This document shows, in pieces, positions 1 to 8,887 of a DNA stretch of 47,510 nt. The position numbers and the translations under genes are program-made. Position 1 is the first letter of the stretch; every line of letters starts with the position of its first letter. The notes under the pieces are model-generated. The model was not told the origin of the DNA, ran no database searches, and saw only the letters and a program-made list of their open reading frames with translations. Origin of the DNA: Arthrobacter sp. AK04 (GTDB taxonomy: Bacteria > Actinomycetota > Actinomycetes > Actinomycetales > Micrococcaceae); the NCBI RefSeq assembly GCF_021129155.1, contig NZ_JAJOMC010000038.1:1-47510 (forward strand). Reading direction: 5' to 3'.

Positions 1-1
1 C

Positions 2-133
2 TACCGCGCCGGCCGGCTCTGGGCCACCGCGATGCGGAAGAAAGGCTGGGAAATCCCCGCCGAACTCGCCCACATCGAGTCCTCCGGCAGCACCCGACAG
101 GAAGCCAGCTCGCTCATCGCAGCACACCACTGA
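2..133 (+). CDS. lipA: Lipoyl synthase LipA, C-terminal 43 residues only
   Basis: This is the tail of a gene that begins before the window. The visible frame starts YRAGRLWATAMRKKGW and ends at a TGA. The segment with YRAGRLWA resembles the extreme C-terminus of actinobacterial lipoyl synthases, the radical SAM enzymes that insert sulfur into octanoyl-lipoyl domains. The radical SAM CxxxCxxC motif would lie outside the window, so the identification rests on this short tail and on position. In Mycobacterium tuberculosis lipA (Rv2218) is followed by the DUF4191 gene and glnA1, the same order as here. A strong hairpin follows the stop codon. Confidence 0.7.
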   Translation, partial: YRAGRLWATAMRKKGWEIPAELAHIESSGSTRQEASSLIAAHH

Positions 134-162
134 TCTGCAGTTCAGAACAAAACACACCGTCC

Positions 163-208
163 CCGAAGGGCCGGCACCTGAATAATCCGGTGCCGGCCCT
201 TCGGCTTT
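163..208 (+). terminator. Intrinsic terminator after lipA
   Basis: A perfect 16-bp inverted repeat (163-178 with 189-204) closes a 10-base loop and is followed by CTTT. It lies 30 bases after the lipA stop and just before the DUF4191 gene, so it should end the lipA transcript. Confidence 0.8.
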
Positions 209-215
209 GGTCACG

Positions 216-221
216 TAGAAT
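216..221 (+). promoter_or_regulatory. -10-like hexamer for the DUF4191 gene
   Basis: TAGAAT lies nine bases before the ATG at 231. Only AAGG at 223-226 could serve as a ribosome site, and it is too close to the start to be typical. The transcript probably has a very short leader or none. Confidence 0.45.
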
Positions 222-230
222 TAAGGCACT

Positions 231-983
231 ATGGCGAAATCCCCTGATTCCAGCAACTCCACTCCGTCTGGCTCCAGCGCAGTCAAGCGTGGCCTCTTCT
301 CCCGCAAGCCGAAAGAAGCGAAGGCCAAGAAGCCCAGCCGGCTCAAGCAGATCCGCGAAGTCTTCACCATGACCCGCCGTCACGACCCCATGGTCCCGTG
401 GCTCATGCTGCTGGTTTTCCTTGGCGTCGTGGCTGTCAGCTTCCTGGTGGGCTACTGGCTGGATAACTGGATCACCGGCCTGATCATCGGTATCCCCCTG
501 GGCCTGCTCGGTGCCACGTTCATCCTGTCCCGCAGGGCAGAACGCGCCGCCTTCGCGCAGATCGAGAACCAGCCCGGCGCTTCCGGCGCCGCACTGGGAA
601 CGCTTCGCCGCGGCTGGATCACCGAGGAACAGCCTGTTGCCGTCAACCCCCGGACGCAGGACGCTGTGTTCCGCGCCATCGGCCGTCCCGGCGTCGTCCT
701 GGTCAGCGAAGGCCCCACGCACCGCGTGAAGCCGCTGCTGGACGCGGAACGCAAACGCCTTGCGCGCATCCTTCCGAACGTCACCGTGCACGTCATCGAA
801 AGCGGCCGGGGCGAGGGCCAGGTGCCCATCAGCGAGGTGGCCAAGAAGATGGGCAAGCTCAAGAAGGAACTGACCAAGCTTGAGGTGAACGCGGTGTCCA
901 AGCGCATCGCCTCACTGGGCAACCGCCTCCCGATCCCCAAGGGCATCGACCCCTACAAGGCGCGTCCCAACCGCGGACGCTAG
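231..983 (+). CDS. DUF4191 family membrane protein
   Basis: This 250-residue protein has a basic N-terminal stretch (residues 18-50, rich in Lys and Arg) and two hydrophobic segments at about 55-75 and 80-99. A soluble charged C-terminal domain of about 150 residues follows. That layout matches the DUF4191 family of actinobacterial membrane proteins, represented in M. tuberculosis by Rv2219, which also sits between lipA and glnA1. No catalytic motif is visible and the function is unknown. The C-terminal half has a Lys-rich helix (KKMGKLKKELTKLE), perhaps for contact with nucleic acid or acidic lipid, which is a guess. The ATG at 231 follows a -10-like TAGAAT closely, so the mRNA may be leaderless. 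Confidence 0.8.
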   Translation: MAKSPDSSNSTPSGSSAVKRGLFSRKPKEAKAKKPSRLKQIREVFTMTRRHDPMVPWLMLLVFLGVVAVSFLVGYWLDNWITGLIIGIPLGLLGATFILSRRAERAAFAQIENQPGASGAALGTLRRGWITEEQPVAVNPRTQDAVFRAIGRPGVVLVSEGPTHRVKPLLDAERKRLARILPNVTVHVIESGRGEGQVPISEVAKKMGKLKKELTKLEVNAVSKRIASLGNRLPIPKGIDPYKARPNRGR

Positions 984-1065
984 TTTTTGAACCTGCCCCG
1001 GTTCCGGCTCCGGCCGGCAGCCGGGGCGTTTCTTTGCGGCCCTCACGGCAGGAGAGGACATCATT

Positions 1066-1425
1066 ATGACCTTCAAGAAAACAGCGGTGATCCGCGCATT
1101 CCGGATCCTGGCGGTCGCCGAAGCCTTCAGCTGGGCGGCGCTCCTCATCGGCATGTACTTCAAATGGATCGCCGGCACCACCGAAATAGGCGTCCAGGTT
1201 GCAGGCCCCATCCACGGCGCACTGTTCGTGGGCTATGGCATTGCCGCCCTGGCCCTCTGGAGGCTGCAGCGCTGGCCATTCGTCGTGGCGCTGTTCGCAG
1301 GCGTCTCCGCCGTCTTCCCGTTCGCCACGGTCCTGTTCGAACGCTGGGCGGACAAGCGGAACTACCTGGACGCCACCCCGGCACCGCGTGGCGCCGGGGA
1401 AGTCCGGGAACCCAGCTCCGTCTAG
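1066..1425 (+). CDS. DUF3817 family small membrane protein
   Basis: The product is 119 residues with three predicted membrane segments (about 14-33, 47-67 and 70-92). A GPIHG motif at residues 47-51, at the start of the second segment, is typical of the DUF3817 (YdzA-like) integral membrane family. The function is not known. The start is well supported by a GGAGAGGA ribosome site about eight bases before the ATG. The gene lies 82 bases after the DUF4191 gene on the same strand and could be co-transcribed. It converges with the RDD gene, with a GC-rich hairpin between them. Confidence 0.75.
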   Translation: MTFKKTAVIRAFRILAVAEAFSWAALLIGMYFKWIAGTTEIGVQVAGPIHGALFVGYGIAALALWRLQRWPFVVALFAGVSAVFPFATVLFERWADKRNYLDATPAPRGAGEVREPSSV

Positions 1426-1426
1426 A

Positions 1427-1452
1427 GCCGCCCCGGGCACGGCTCCGGGGCT
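1427..1452. terminator. GC-rich hairpin between convergent genes
   Basis: CCCCGG (1431-1436) pairs with CCGGGG (1445-1450), extended by imperfect pairs. It sits between the stop codons of the DUF3817 and RDD genes and could end transcription from both sides. There is no T-tract. Confidence 0.45.
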
Positions 1453-1459
1453 GCAGCTC

Positions 1460-1897
1460 TTAGCGCCGCACCAGCAGCGTGTCCATAGCCTTGTCGTGGA
1501 GGCCCCGGTGATCGGGGTCGAAGATGACCGCAGGGATGACCAGGCAGAGCAGCAGGGACCTCACCAGCGCGGCCAGCGGGCCCGCCGGGCCGCCACCGGC
1601 CTTCACCACGTGGATGCCCATGGCACGGTGCCCGATGCTGTAGCCAAGGGTTCCGATCAGGAGGGTCTGCTCGACGGCGAAAATCGCCAGGGTTGCCCAG
1701 GGATCGCCCCCGAAAGCGAAGTTGCTGATCAGGAGCGCGATGCCCCAGTCGATCATGATGGCAGCGATCCTGCGGCCGGCCCGCGCAATGGAGCCCGGCC
1801 CCGACTCCGGCAGCCCCAGCCGCTCCCTCGGATATTTCGAGATGCCCGAAGTGTCGGGGCCGGAGAGCCAGGAGCCGATGTCTTTGCGATCTACCAC
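1460..1897 (-). CDS. RDD family membrane protein
   Basis: This 145-residue protein has the RDD family layout. An Arg-containing first segment (RRIAAIMIDWGIALLIS, residues 42-58) carries the Asp. A second hydrophobic stretch lies at about 68-84, followed by GYSIGHRAMGIHVV, and a C-terminal segment ends in DHRGLHDKAMDT. RDD proteins are small membrane proteins of mostly unknown role; some have been linked to transport. An RDD-type protein next to glnA1 also fits the mycobacterial order (Rv2219A). Translation starts at GTG 1897. No ribosome site precedes it, but TAAGCT lies exactly six bases upstream, which suggests a leaderless mRNA. Confidence 0.8.
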   Translation of the reverse strand: MVDRKDIGSWLSGPDTSGISKYPRERLGLPESGPGSIARAGRRIAAIMIDWGIALLISNFAFGGDPWATLAIFAVEQTLLIGTLGYSIGHRAMGIHVVKAGGGPAGPLAALVRSLLLCLVIPAVIFDPDHRGLHDKAMDTLLVRR

Positions 1898-1903
1898 GGT
1901 CCA

Positions 1904-1909
1904 AGCTTA
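1904..1909 (-). promoter_or_regulatory. -10-like hexamer for the RDD gene
   Basis: TAAGCT on the minus strand is followed by six bases and the GTG at 1897, and no Shine-Dalgarno sequence is present. The spacing would place the transcription start on the G of GTG. Confidence 0.45.
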
Positions 1910-2109
1910 GCGACTTCCCGCCGACCACACTGTGGATGGGGTTCGACCACAGAGTGGACGGAAGATAGCGTTGCCATATCAGGGCATTATGTAACCTGCC
2001 CGAAACAAGGCGGACACGGACGGGAAATGCCGCGTCCATAGGCTGTTACCAGTTTCAAGCAATCCGCCGCCAGGCAGTACGGGCCAGGTTTACACAGCAG
2101 GTACTCACA

Positions 2110-2132
2110 GCAGGGAAACTGCGTTTCCCTGC
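2110..2132 (+). promoter_or_regulatory. Perfect inverted repeat upstream of glnA1
   Basis: Ten bases (GCAGGGAAAC) are repeated as an exact inverted copy after a 3-base spacer, 65 bases before the glnA1 start codon. It may be an operator or an RNA hairpin in the leader. It lies in the 300-base gap between the RDD gene and glnA1, which otherwise shows no clear -35/-10 pair. Confidence 0.5.
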
Positions 2133-2197
2133 CCGTCGGATTGCGCTGGATCAGCTGGCTTGCCAGCCAGATATTTACATATGCGTTAGGAGCATAG

Positions 2198-3622
2198 ATG
2201 TTCAAGACTGCGGACGAAGTCCTCAAGTTCATCAAGGACGAAGATATTAAATTCGTCGATATCCGCTTCACCGACCTCCCGGGCGTCCAGCAGCACTTCA
2301 ACGTGCCGGCCAAGAGCGTTGACGCAGACTTCTTCGTCAACGGCCAGCTCTTCGACGGGTCTTCCATCCGCGGCTTCCAGGGCATTGCAGAGTCTGACAT
2401 GCAGCTGATCCCGGACGTCACCACTGCGTTCCTGGACACCTTCCGCATGGAGAAGACGCTGGCGCTGAACTTCTCCATCGTCAACCCGCGTACGGGCGAT
2501 CCCTACCACCGCGACCCCCGCGGCGTTGCCGAGAAGGCTGAAGCCTACCTGGCCTCCACGGGCATTGCCGATACCGCATTCTTCGCTCCCGAAGCTGAGT
2601 TCTTCGTGTTCGACAACGTGCAGTACCAGTCCTCCCCGCAGGGCAGCTTCTACAAGATCGACTCCGAAGAAGCCCACTGGAACACGGGCCGCGAGGAAGA
2701 AGGCGGAAACCTCGGCTACAAGACCCCCGTCAAGGGCGGCTACTTCCCGGTTTCCCCCACAGACAAGCAGGCTGACCTGCGCGACGCCATGTGTGTCGCC
2801 TTGGATGAGGCCGGCCTCGAGGTCGAGCGCAGCCACCACGAAGTTGGATCCGCCGGCCAGGCTGAGATCAACTACAAGTTCACCACCCTGACCCACGCTG
2901 CCGATGACCTGCAGAAGTTCAAGTACGTCATCAAGAACACCGCAGACGCCTGGGGCAAGTCGGTCACGTTCATGCCCAAGCCGGTCTTCGGCGACAACGG
3001 CTCCGGCATGCACTGCCACCAGTCGCTGTGGAACGGCGGCGAGCCGCTGTTCTACGACGAGAAGGGCTACGCCGGCCTGTCCGACACCGCCCGCTGGTAC
3101 ATCGGCGGCCTGCTCAAGCACGCCTCCGCCGTCCTGGCCTTCACCAACCCGACGGTTAACTCTTACCGCCGCCTGGTCAAGGGCTTCGAGGCTCCGGTCA
3201 ACATGGTCTACTCGCAGGGCAACCGCTCGGCAGGTATCCGCATCCCGATCACGGGCTCCAACCCCAAGGCCAAGCGCATCGAGTTCCGCGCTCCGGACCC
3301 CTCCTCCAACCCGTACCTGGCGTTCGCTGCCCAGCTGATGGCCGGCATCGACGGCATCCGCAACCGCATTGAGCCCCCGGCCCCGATCGACAAGGACCTC
3401 TACGAGCTCCCCGCCGAAGAGGCCAAGGACATCCCGAAGGCTCCGGGCACGCTCGAGGAAGCGCTGGAGGCCCTGCGTGAGGACAACGAGTTCCTGCAGG
3501 CCGGCGGCGTGTTCACCCAGGACCTGATCGACACCTGGATCGAGTACAAGTACGAGAACGAGATCCGCCCGCTGTCCCTGCGCCCGAACCCCTACGAGTT
3601 CGAGCTCTACTACGGCGTCTAG
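2198..3622 (+). CDS. glnA: Glutamine synthetase type I (GlnA1)
   Basis: This enzyme joins ammonia and glutamate to glutamine with ATP, the main entry of nitrogen in the cytoplasm. At 474 residues it has the length of a GSI-beta enzyme. Visible signatures are FDGSSIRGF near the N-terminus, the metal-binding EAEFFVFD, the ATP/glutamate region [10 protein letters not shown], and NRSAGIRIP. The loop [10 protein letters not shown] carries the tyrosine (Tyr402) that corresponds to the adenylylated Tyr397 of E. coli, so activity should be switched by GlnE, encoded nearby on the other strand. The start is ATG 2198, preceded by TAGGAGC. It is the best-matched M. tuberculosis glnA1 (Rv2220) counterpart by order and motif. 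A strong terminator follows. Confidence 0.97.
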   Translation: MFKTADEVLKFIKDEDIKFVDIRFTDLPGVQQHFNVPAKSVDADFFVNGQLFDGSSIRGFQGIAESDMQLIPDVTTAFLDTFRMEKTLALNFSIVNPRTGDPYHRDPRGVAEKAEAYLASTGIADTAFFAPEAEFFVFDNVQYQSSPQGSFYKIDSEEAHWNTGREEEGGNLGYKTPVKGGYFPVSPTDKQADLRDAMCVALDEAGLEVERSHHEVGSAGQAEINYKFTTLTHAADDLQKFKYVIKNTADAWGKSVTFMPKPVFGDNGSGMHCHQSLWNGGEPLFYDEKGYAGLSDTARWYIGGLLKHASAVLAFTNPTVNSYRRLVKGFEAPVNMVYSQGNRSAGIRIPITGSNPKAKRIEFRAPDPSSNPYLAFAAQLMAGIDGIRNRIEPPAPIDKDLYELPAEEAKDIPKAPGTLEEALEALREDNEFLQAGGVFTQDLIDTWIEYKYENEIRPLSLRPNPYEFELYYGV

Positions 3623-3644
3623 CATCACAGTCTCCTGAGACACC

Positions 3645-3678
3645 AAAGGCGGCCACCGGTTATCCGGTGGCCGCCTTT
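3645..3678 (+). terminator. Intrinsic terminator after glnA1
   Basis: A 15-bp perfect stem (AAAGGCGGCCACCGG and its complement) with a 4-base loop ends in TTTT. It begins 23 bases after the glnA1 stop. A second 8-bp hairpin follows at 3703-3734. The rest of the gap up to 3864 shows no gene. Confidence 0.9.
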
Positions 3679-3864
3679 TGCGTGCGGCCCGAAGGTGGGA
3701 GCCCGGCTCCAGACGTGCTGAGACCGGGAGCCGGACCCCCTGACGAATGCCCCCCGGGACGAAGACCAGTTTCAGCCCTCCCCCCAACAAGGTTGAAGAA
3801 CACCGCCATTCCACATGATCGGGCAATCGCTTTCTCAGCGCAATGCGGCCCGCCGCCCGTTACG

Positions 3865-4407
3865 TCATTGTGGTCTAAAACTGCGGAACATGATCCGTTG
3901 GGGACCTGCCTGGCCGCCGGTGTACCGGCCCCGGACCACGAACCCGGCACGGCGGTAGGCGGACAGGCCAGCAGCGTTTGCTTCATTGACGGAAAGAACG
4001 ACGCCGGCCTCCCCCGTATGGTGCCTGGCCGTAAGTTTTTCCGCGGCGGACACAGCGGCGGCCGCCGCGAGTGGACCGAGTCCCCTCCCCTGTTCACGCC
4101 TGTCGATCAGGAAGCCCCTGAGGAGCCACGCGGAGTGGTCGTCCGGCCAGCCTGCCAGGCGTGCCGCCCCGGCCTGCAAGGTCAGTACACCCACGGCCAG
4201 GCCGGCGGACTCGATCACATAGGGCCGGCGTGATTCCTCGGCCAGCCCGGCGAGGGCCATGCGGAGCGGATCGCCGACAAACCTTTCCTGCCCGGGCGCT
4301 GTTTCGAGTCCCGCCACTGCCTCGAGGTGGATGGCGCGGGCGTCGTCGTCGAGGTCCTGGAGTGAAATCAGCCAGACGCTGCCGTCCATGCCGCTGTTAT
4401 TGGCCAT
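3865..4407 (-). CDS. GNAT family N-acetyltransferase
   Basis: This 180-residue protein carries the GNAT acetyl-CoA fold. Motif A is RREQGRGLG at residues 103-111, matching the (R/Q)xxGxG/A pyrophosphate loop. It is preceded by a hydrophobic strand and followed by an Ala-rich helix. Motif B is LSVNEANAAGLSAYRRAGF (138-156), the usual N-x-x-A-x-x-x-Y-x-x-x-GF segment. The acceptor substrate cannot be read from the sequence. The ATG at 4407 is only three bases after the glnE stop codon, so the gene is the last member of a glnA2-glnE-GNAT run and is probably translated by coupling. It converges on glnA1. Confidence 0.85.
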   Translation of the reverse strand: MANNSGMDGSVWLISLQDLDDDARAIHLEAVAGLETAPGQERFVGDPLRMALAGLAEESRRPYVIESAGLAVGVLTLQAGAARLAGWPDDHSAWLLRGFLIDRREQGRGLGPLAAAAAVSAAEKLTARHHTGEAGVVLSVNEANAAGLSAYRRAGFVVRGRYTGGQAGPQRIMFRSFRPQ

Positions 4408-4410
4408 GGG

Positions 4411-7400
4411 CTACTGGCCGTAAAAAACCCGCTCGAAGACCGCCCGGGCCCGGCGGCTGACCCGAAGGTAGTCCTCCTCCAGCGCCGCTGCCTGTCCCGG
4501 TTCATATCCGCACCAGCGGGCAACGGCTTCCAGGTCGCGCCGGGACGACGGCAGAAGGTCCGAGGCCTTGCCGCTCCAGATAACGTTCGCAGACCGGATC
4601 CGGCTCGCAAGGCGCCAGGCAGCAGCCAGCAGGCCGGCGTCGTCCTGTGTGAGCAGGCCGAGCCGGGCGGCGGCGTCCAGCGCTTCCAGGGTGGACGTGG
4701 TGCGCAGTTCCGGGTGGCTGCCGGCGTGCTGGAGCTGCAGGAGCTGGACGAGCCATTCGACGTCGCTGAGTCCGCCGCGGCCGAGCTTGAGGTGGCGCGC
4801 GGGGTCGGCTCCGCGGGGCAGCCGTTCAGACTCCACGCGTGCCTTGATCCGCCTGATCTCCCGCACGTCGTTCTCCGCCACCGATTCCGGATACCTGATG
4901 GGGTCGATGAGTTCCAGGAAGTCCTTTGCGAGGTCGTCGTTTCCGGCCATAGGCCGGGCCCTGAGCAGCGCCTGGGCTTCCCAGATCAATGACCAGCGCC
5001 GGTAGTATTCGGCAAAGGAGTCGAGGGACCGGACCATGGCACCGTTTTTCCCCTCGGGGCGCAGGTCCGCGTCCATCTGGAGCACCCGCTCAGCCATGAT
5101 GGCCGGCTTCAAGGGCTGGGTCAGCAGGGTGGAGACCTTGTTGACGATCCGGGCTGCCTGCTCCTGCGCTTCCTCGGGACTGAAACCGGGCAGGGCCCTG
5201 TGCACGTACATGACATCCGCGTCCGAACCGTAGCCGATCTCGCGGCCGCCCTGGCGCCCCATGGCAACCACCAGCACGGTTGTCTTCAGCGGCCCGTTGG
5301 CGGAGACGATGCCCTCAGCGACGCGCAGGGCGCCCAGCACCGCGGCCCTGTCCGTGTCCGCGAGTGCCCTCCCCACCTGGTCCTGGTCCAACAGGCCCGC
5401 TGAATCGGCGATGGCAATCCGAAGAATCTCCCGGCGCCGGATCAGGCGGATGAGGCGCATGGCGCTTTCCGGATCAGCGTGCCGCGACATCTTGGAGGTG
5501 ATTTCCTGCCATTGGACATCGAACCCCACGGGCGCCAGGTCCTTGTCCTGGCCCAACCAGGCCACCGACTCGGGCGAAACCTCCAGCAGATCCGCGATCA
5601 GCCGTGAGTTGGAGAGCATGTGGCACAGCCGCTCTGCGGCCGCATTGGAGTCCCGGAGCATCCCCAGGTACCAGTGCGTGGTTCCCAGGGCCTCGCTGAC
5701 GCGCCGGAACGCGAGGAGCCCGGCGTCCGCGTCCACGCCTTCTGCCAGCCAGTCGAGCAGTATGGGCAGCAGCTGCCGCTGGAGGGCTGCGCGCCGGCTG
5801 ACCCCCGCGGTCAGGGCCTCGATATGGCGCATGGCGCCCTTCGGGTCCCGGTACCCGAGGGCAGCCAGCCGGCCCTCTGCCGCTTCCGGGGTCAGCTTGG
5901 CGTCTTCACTGCTGAGTTTGGCGGCCGTGTTGAGCAGCGGCCGGTAGAAAATGCGCTCGTGCAGCTCCCGGACGGAGCGCTTTGTTTTCTGCCAGGTGGA
6001 GAGCAGCGCGTCCGGGTGGGGCCGCTCGTTGGAGAAGGGGCCCAGCACGGCCTTCGCCAGCGACCTGAGCGCCGGTTCGGCAACGGGCATCAGGTGGGTC
6101 CTGCGAAGCTGGAAGAGCTGGATGCGGTGTTCCAGCAGGCGCAGGTACCGGTAGGCGTTGTCGAAGGCGGCGGCGTCGGAGCGGCCGATATAGCCGCCCG
6201 CGGACAGGGCTGTGATGGCGGAGGTCGTATCCCGCCGCCGGAGGGTCTCATCTGCTTTGCCGTGGACCAGCTGGAGCAGCTGGACGGTGAACTCCACATC
6301 ACGAAGCCCGCCGCGGCCAAGCTTGATTTGCCGCTGCTCCTCCGCAGCCGGAATGTGTTCGGTTACCCGGCGGCGCATGGCCTGCACCGATTCCACGAAT
6401 CCGTCCCGGCTTGCCGAACTCCAGATCAGCGGCGCCACGGCTTCTTCGTAGCGGCGGCCAAGATCGGCGTCGCCGGCGATGGTCCGCGCCTTGAGCAGCG
6501 CCTGGAACTCCCAGCTCTCAGCCCAGCGGGCATAGTACGTCTGGTGCGAGGCAAGGGTCCGGACCAGTGGCCCGGACTTTCCCTCCGGCCGAAGGTTCGC
6601 GTCCACCTCCCACAGGCCCGGCTCACGCGCCACGGAGGAGATGGCGCGGGAAATTCCGCTTGCCAGGGCCGTACCGATGGTGTTCGCTTTCGCATCATCC
6701 AGGGCGCCGGGATCCACCACGTAAATGACGTCCACATCAGAGATGTAGTTCAGTTCGCGGGCGCCGCACTTGCCCATCCCGATCACGGCAAGGCCGACGT
6801 CGGCTACGTCGCCGGTGCCGTACTGCTCACCCGCCTCGGCACGCGAGACTGCGAGGGCCGCTTCGATGGCTGCCCCGGCAAGGTCTGCAAGCTCCGCGCC
6901 CACCGAGGGGAGGAAGTCCAGGGGATCAGCCGCGCACAGGTCCTTGACCGCGAGGTCCACCACGCCCCTGCGGTACGCCGTGCGAAGCGCCGCGTAGGCC
7001 TCATTTCCGGTGGCGGCCGCCACAGGCCGGGCGGCACGGGGATCGGCGCCCACGGACTGCAGGAGGACCCCGCGCAGGGCGGCGGCATCGGCCTGCAGCG
7101 GCTCCGGGCTGGCGCGGACGTGGAAGGCCTCCAGGTGTTCCGGATGCCGGATCAGGAACTCCCCCAGGGCTTCGGACGCCCCCAGTACCCGGTACATCGG
7201 TTCGCTGGTGTCGGGGTCGGCGGCGGCCAGGTCCCGGAGGTCCGGATGCTTTTCGATCAGGCGGACCAGGGACTGCAGCGCGGTGTCCGGGCTGGCTGCC
7301 ATCTGCAGGCCCGCAAACAGCCTGTCCTGGTCCAGCCCTTCCAGTTCCGGCGCAGCAAGGAACCGCTCCCCCTTTTCGAGGTCGCTGAATCCAGCCGCGA

Positions 7401-7422
7401 TGAGGCGGCGAGCCAGGCTCAC
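4411..7422 (-). CDS. glnE: Glutamine synthetase adenylyltransferase/deadenylylase GlnE
   Basis: This 1003-residue enzyme adds AMP to, and removes it from, the regulatory tyrosine of glutamine synthetase. Its length suits the bifunctional family. Two nucleotidyltransferase domains are visible. The N-terminal deadenylylase has GMGKCGARELNYISDVD (Asp residues near 229-231). The C-terminal adenylylase has AMGRQGGREIGYGSDAD (Asp734 and Asp736). Each domain also repeats an RP(E)GKxGxxVRxL block and a KLGRGGLxDVE block. The start is GTG 7422, nine bases after the glnA2 stop, so the two are probably one operon. The order glnA1, glnE (opposite strand), glnA2 matches Rv2220-Rv2222c. GlnE is essential in M. 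tuberculosis. Confidence 0.96.
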   Translation of the reverse strand: MSLARRLIAAGFSDLEKGERFLAAPELEGLDQDRLFAGLQMAASPDTALQSLVRLIEKHPDLRDLAAADPDTSEPMYRVLGASEALGEFLIRHPEHLEAFHVRASPEPLQADAAALRGVLLQSVGADPRAARPVAAATGNEAYAALRTAYRRGVVDLAVKDLCAADPLDFLPSVGAELADLAGAAIEAALAVSRAEAGEQYGTGDVADVGLAVIGMGKCGARELNYISDVDVIYVVDPGALDDAKANTIGTALASGISRAISSVAREPGLWEVDANLRPEGKSGPLVRTLASHQTYYARWAESWEFQALLKARTIAGDADLGRRYEEAVAPLIWSSASRDGFVESVQAMRRRVTEHIPAAEEQRQIKLGRGGLRDVEFTVQLLQLVHGKADETLRRRDTTSAITALSAGGYIGRSDAAAFDNAYRYLRLLEHRIQLFQLRRTHLMPVAEPALRSLAKAVLGPFSNERPHPDALLSTWQKTKRSVRELHERIFYRPLLNTAAKLSSEDAKLTPEAAEGRLAALGYRDPKGAMRHIEALTAGVSRRAALQRQLLPILLDWLAEGVDADAGLLAFRRVSEALGTTHWYLGMLRDSNAAAERLCHMLSNSRLIADLLEVSPESVAWLGQDKDLAPVGFDVQWQEITSKMSRHADPESAMRLIRLIRRREILRIAIADSAGLLDQDQVGRALADTDRAAVLGALRVAEGIVSANGPLKTTVLVVAMGRQGGREIGYGSDADVMYVHRALPGFSPEEAQEQAARIVNKVSTLLTQPLKPAIMAERVLQMDADLRPEGKNGAMVRSLDSFAEYYRRWSLIWEAQALLRARPMAGNDDLAKDFLELIDPIRYPESVAENDVREIRRIKARVESERLPRGADPARHLKLGRGGLSDVEWLVQLLQLQHAGSHPELRTTSTLEALDAAARLGLLTQDDAGLLAAAWRLASRIRSANVIWSGKASDLLPSSRRDLEAVARWCGYEPGQAAALEEDYLRVSRRARAVFERVFYGQ

Positions 7423-7431
7423 GCCCGCAGC

Positions 7432-8772
7432 CTAGAGGATGCCGAGGTTGCGCTGCAGCTCGTAGGGCGTCACCTGCAGGCGGTAGTCCTGCCACTCGGC
7501 GCGCTTGTTGCGCAGGAAGTGCTCAAACACCTGCTCGCCCAGGATCTGCGGCATGAGCTCTGAATCTTCCATGGTCCGGATGGCGTCGTGGAGGCTGGCG
7601 GGCAGTGGATCGTGGCCCATGGCGCGGCGTTCGGCCGAGCTCAGCGACCACACATCGTCCTCGGCAGCGGCCGGGAGGTCGTAGCCCTCCTCGATGCCTT
7701 TCAGGCCCGCTCCAAGCAGGACGGCGTAGGCCAGGTAGGGGTTCGCCGCGGAGTCGATGCCGCGGTACTCGATGCGCGCGGACTGGCCCTTGCCCGGCTT
7801 GTACAGCGGAACCCGTACCAGGGCGGAGCGGTTGTTGTGGCCCCAGCTCAGGTAGCTGGGAGCCTCTCCGCCGCCCCAGAGCCGCTTGTAGGAGTTGACG
7901 AACTGGTTGGTCACTGCGGTGAACTCGGGCGCGTGCTTGAGGATGCCGGCGATGAACTGGCGGGCAGTCTTTGAGAGCTGGAACTCGGCCCCGGCCTCGT
8001 AGAAGGCGTTCGTGTCGCCCTCGAACAGCGAGAAGTGCGTATGCATGCCGGAGCCCGGGTGGGCGGTGAAGGGCTTGGGCATGAAGGTGGCGTAGGTGCC
8101 CTGCTGCAGCGCAACTTCCTTGATGACCGTGCGGAAGGTCATGATGTTGTCCGCGGTCTGCAGGGCGTCGGCGTAGCGAAGGTCGATTTCGTTCTGGCCG
8201 GGGCCGGCTTCGTGGTGGCTGAATTCCACGGAGATGCCTACGGATTCGAGCATGGTGACCGCTGTCCGGCGGAAGTCCTGGGCCACGCCGCCGGGGACAT
8301 GGTCGAAGTAGCCGCCTTCGTCCACAGGCACCGGCGCGCCGTCCGGCCCGGGTTCCTGCGACTTAAGGAGGTAGAACTCGATTTCGGGGTGGGTGTAGCA
8401 GGTGAACCCCATGTCGGCAGCCTTGGCCAGGGTCCGCTTCAGGACATTCCGGGGGTCCGCGGCGGACGGTTCACCGTCCGGGGTGAGGATGTCGCAGAAC
8501 ATGCGCGAGGTCTGTTCCGTCTCCCCGCGCCAGGGCAGGATCTGGAAGGTGGAGGGATCGGGCTGGGCCAGCATGTCGGACTCGAACACCCGGGCCAGGC
8601 CCTCAATGGCGGAGCCGTCGAAGCCCAGTCCTTCCTCGAAGGCACCCTCAACCTCGGCGGGGGCAAGTGCCACGGACTTGAGCGAACCCACGACGTCGGT
8701 GAACCACAGGCGCACGAAACGTACGTCGCGCTCTTCGATTGTGCGCAGGACAAACTCTTGCTGGCGGTCCAT
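7432..8772 (-). CDS. glnA2: Glutamine synthetase-like protein GlnA2
   Basis: This second type I glutamine synthetase has 446 residues and is closest to the GlnA2 (Rv2222c) group of actinobacteria. FDGSAIEGL, HPEIEFYLL, GSGMHTHFSLF and NNRSALVRVP are the substrate, metal and ATP motifs. In place of the adenylylation loop of GlnA1 it has YDLPAAAEDDVWSLS, so control by GlnE is doubtful. I chose ATG 8772 because GGAGAAGAGG lies just upstream; a TTG at 8793 would add seven residues but would include that ribosome site. glnE follows after nine bases. Actinobacterial GlnA2 proteins can have low biosynthetic activity or act on other amines, so a canonical role is not certain. Confidence 0.93.
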   Translation of the reverse strand: MDRQQEFVLRTIEERDVRFVRLWFTDVVGSLKSVALAPAEVEGAFEEGLGFDGSAIEGLARVFESDMLAQPDPSTFQILPWRGETEQTSRMFCDILTPDGEPSAADPRNVLKRTLAKAADMGFTCYTHPEIEFYLLKSQEPGPDGAPVPVDEGGYFDHVPGGVAQDFRRTAVTMLESVGISVEFSHHEAGPGQNEIDLRYADALQTADNIMTFRTVIKEVALQQGTYATFMPKPFTAHPGSGMHTHFSLFEGDTNAFYEAGAEFQLSKTARQFIAGILKHAPEFTAVTNQFVNSYKRLWGGGEAPSYLSWGHNNRSALVRVPLYKPGKGQSARIEYRGIDSAANPYLAYAVLLGAGLKGIEEGYDLPAAAEDDVWSLSSAERRAMGHDPLPASLHDAIRTMEDSELMPQILGEQVFEHFLRNKRAEWQDYRLQVTPYELQRNLGIL

Positions 8773-8887
8773 GATGGCCTCTTCTCCGGTCAACGTCCAT
8801 GCTCCGGGCCCGCAGTAAGGGAAGCCGGCAGCAGTTCACCAACACTGTACTAAGCATTCGGCGCCGATGCTGAAGCCTGCGCCGCGC

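Noticed and set aside
2186..3826. A 546-codon minus-strand open frame across glnA1
   Set aside because: It is antisense to an unmistakable glutamine synthetase, and its sequence is a low-complexity mix without motifs.
5620..7563. A 647-codon plus-strand open frame opposite glnE
   Set aside because: glnE is supported by two nucleotidyltransferase domains, and the opposite frame has no family features.
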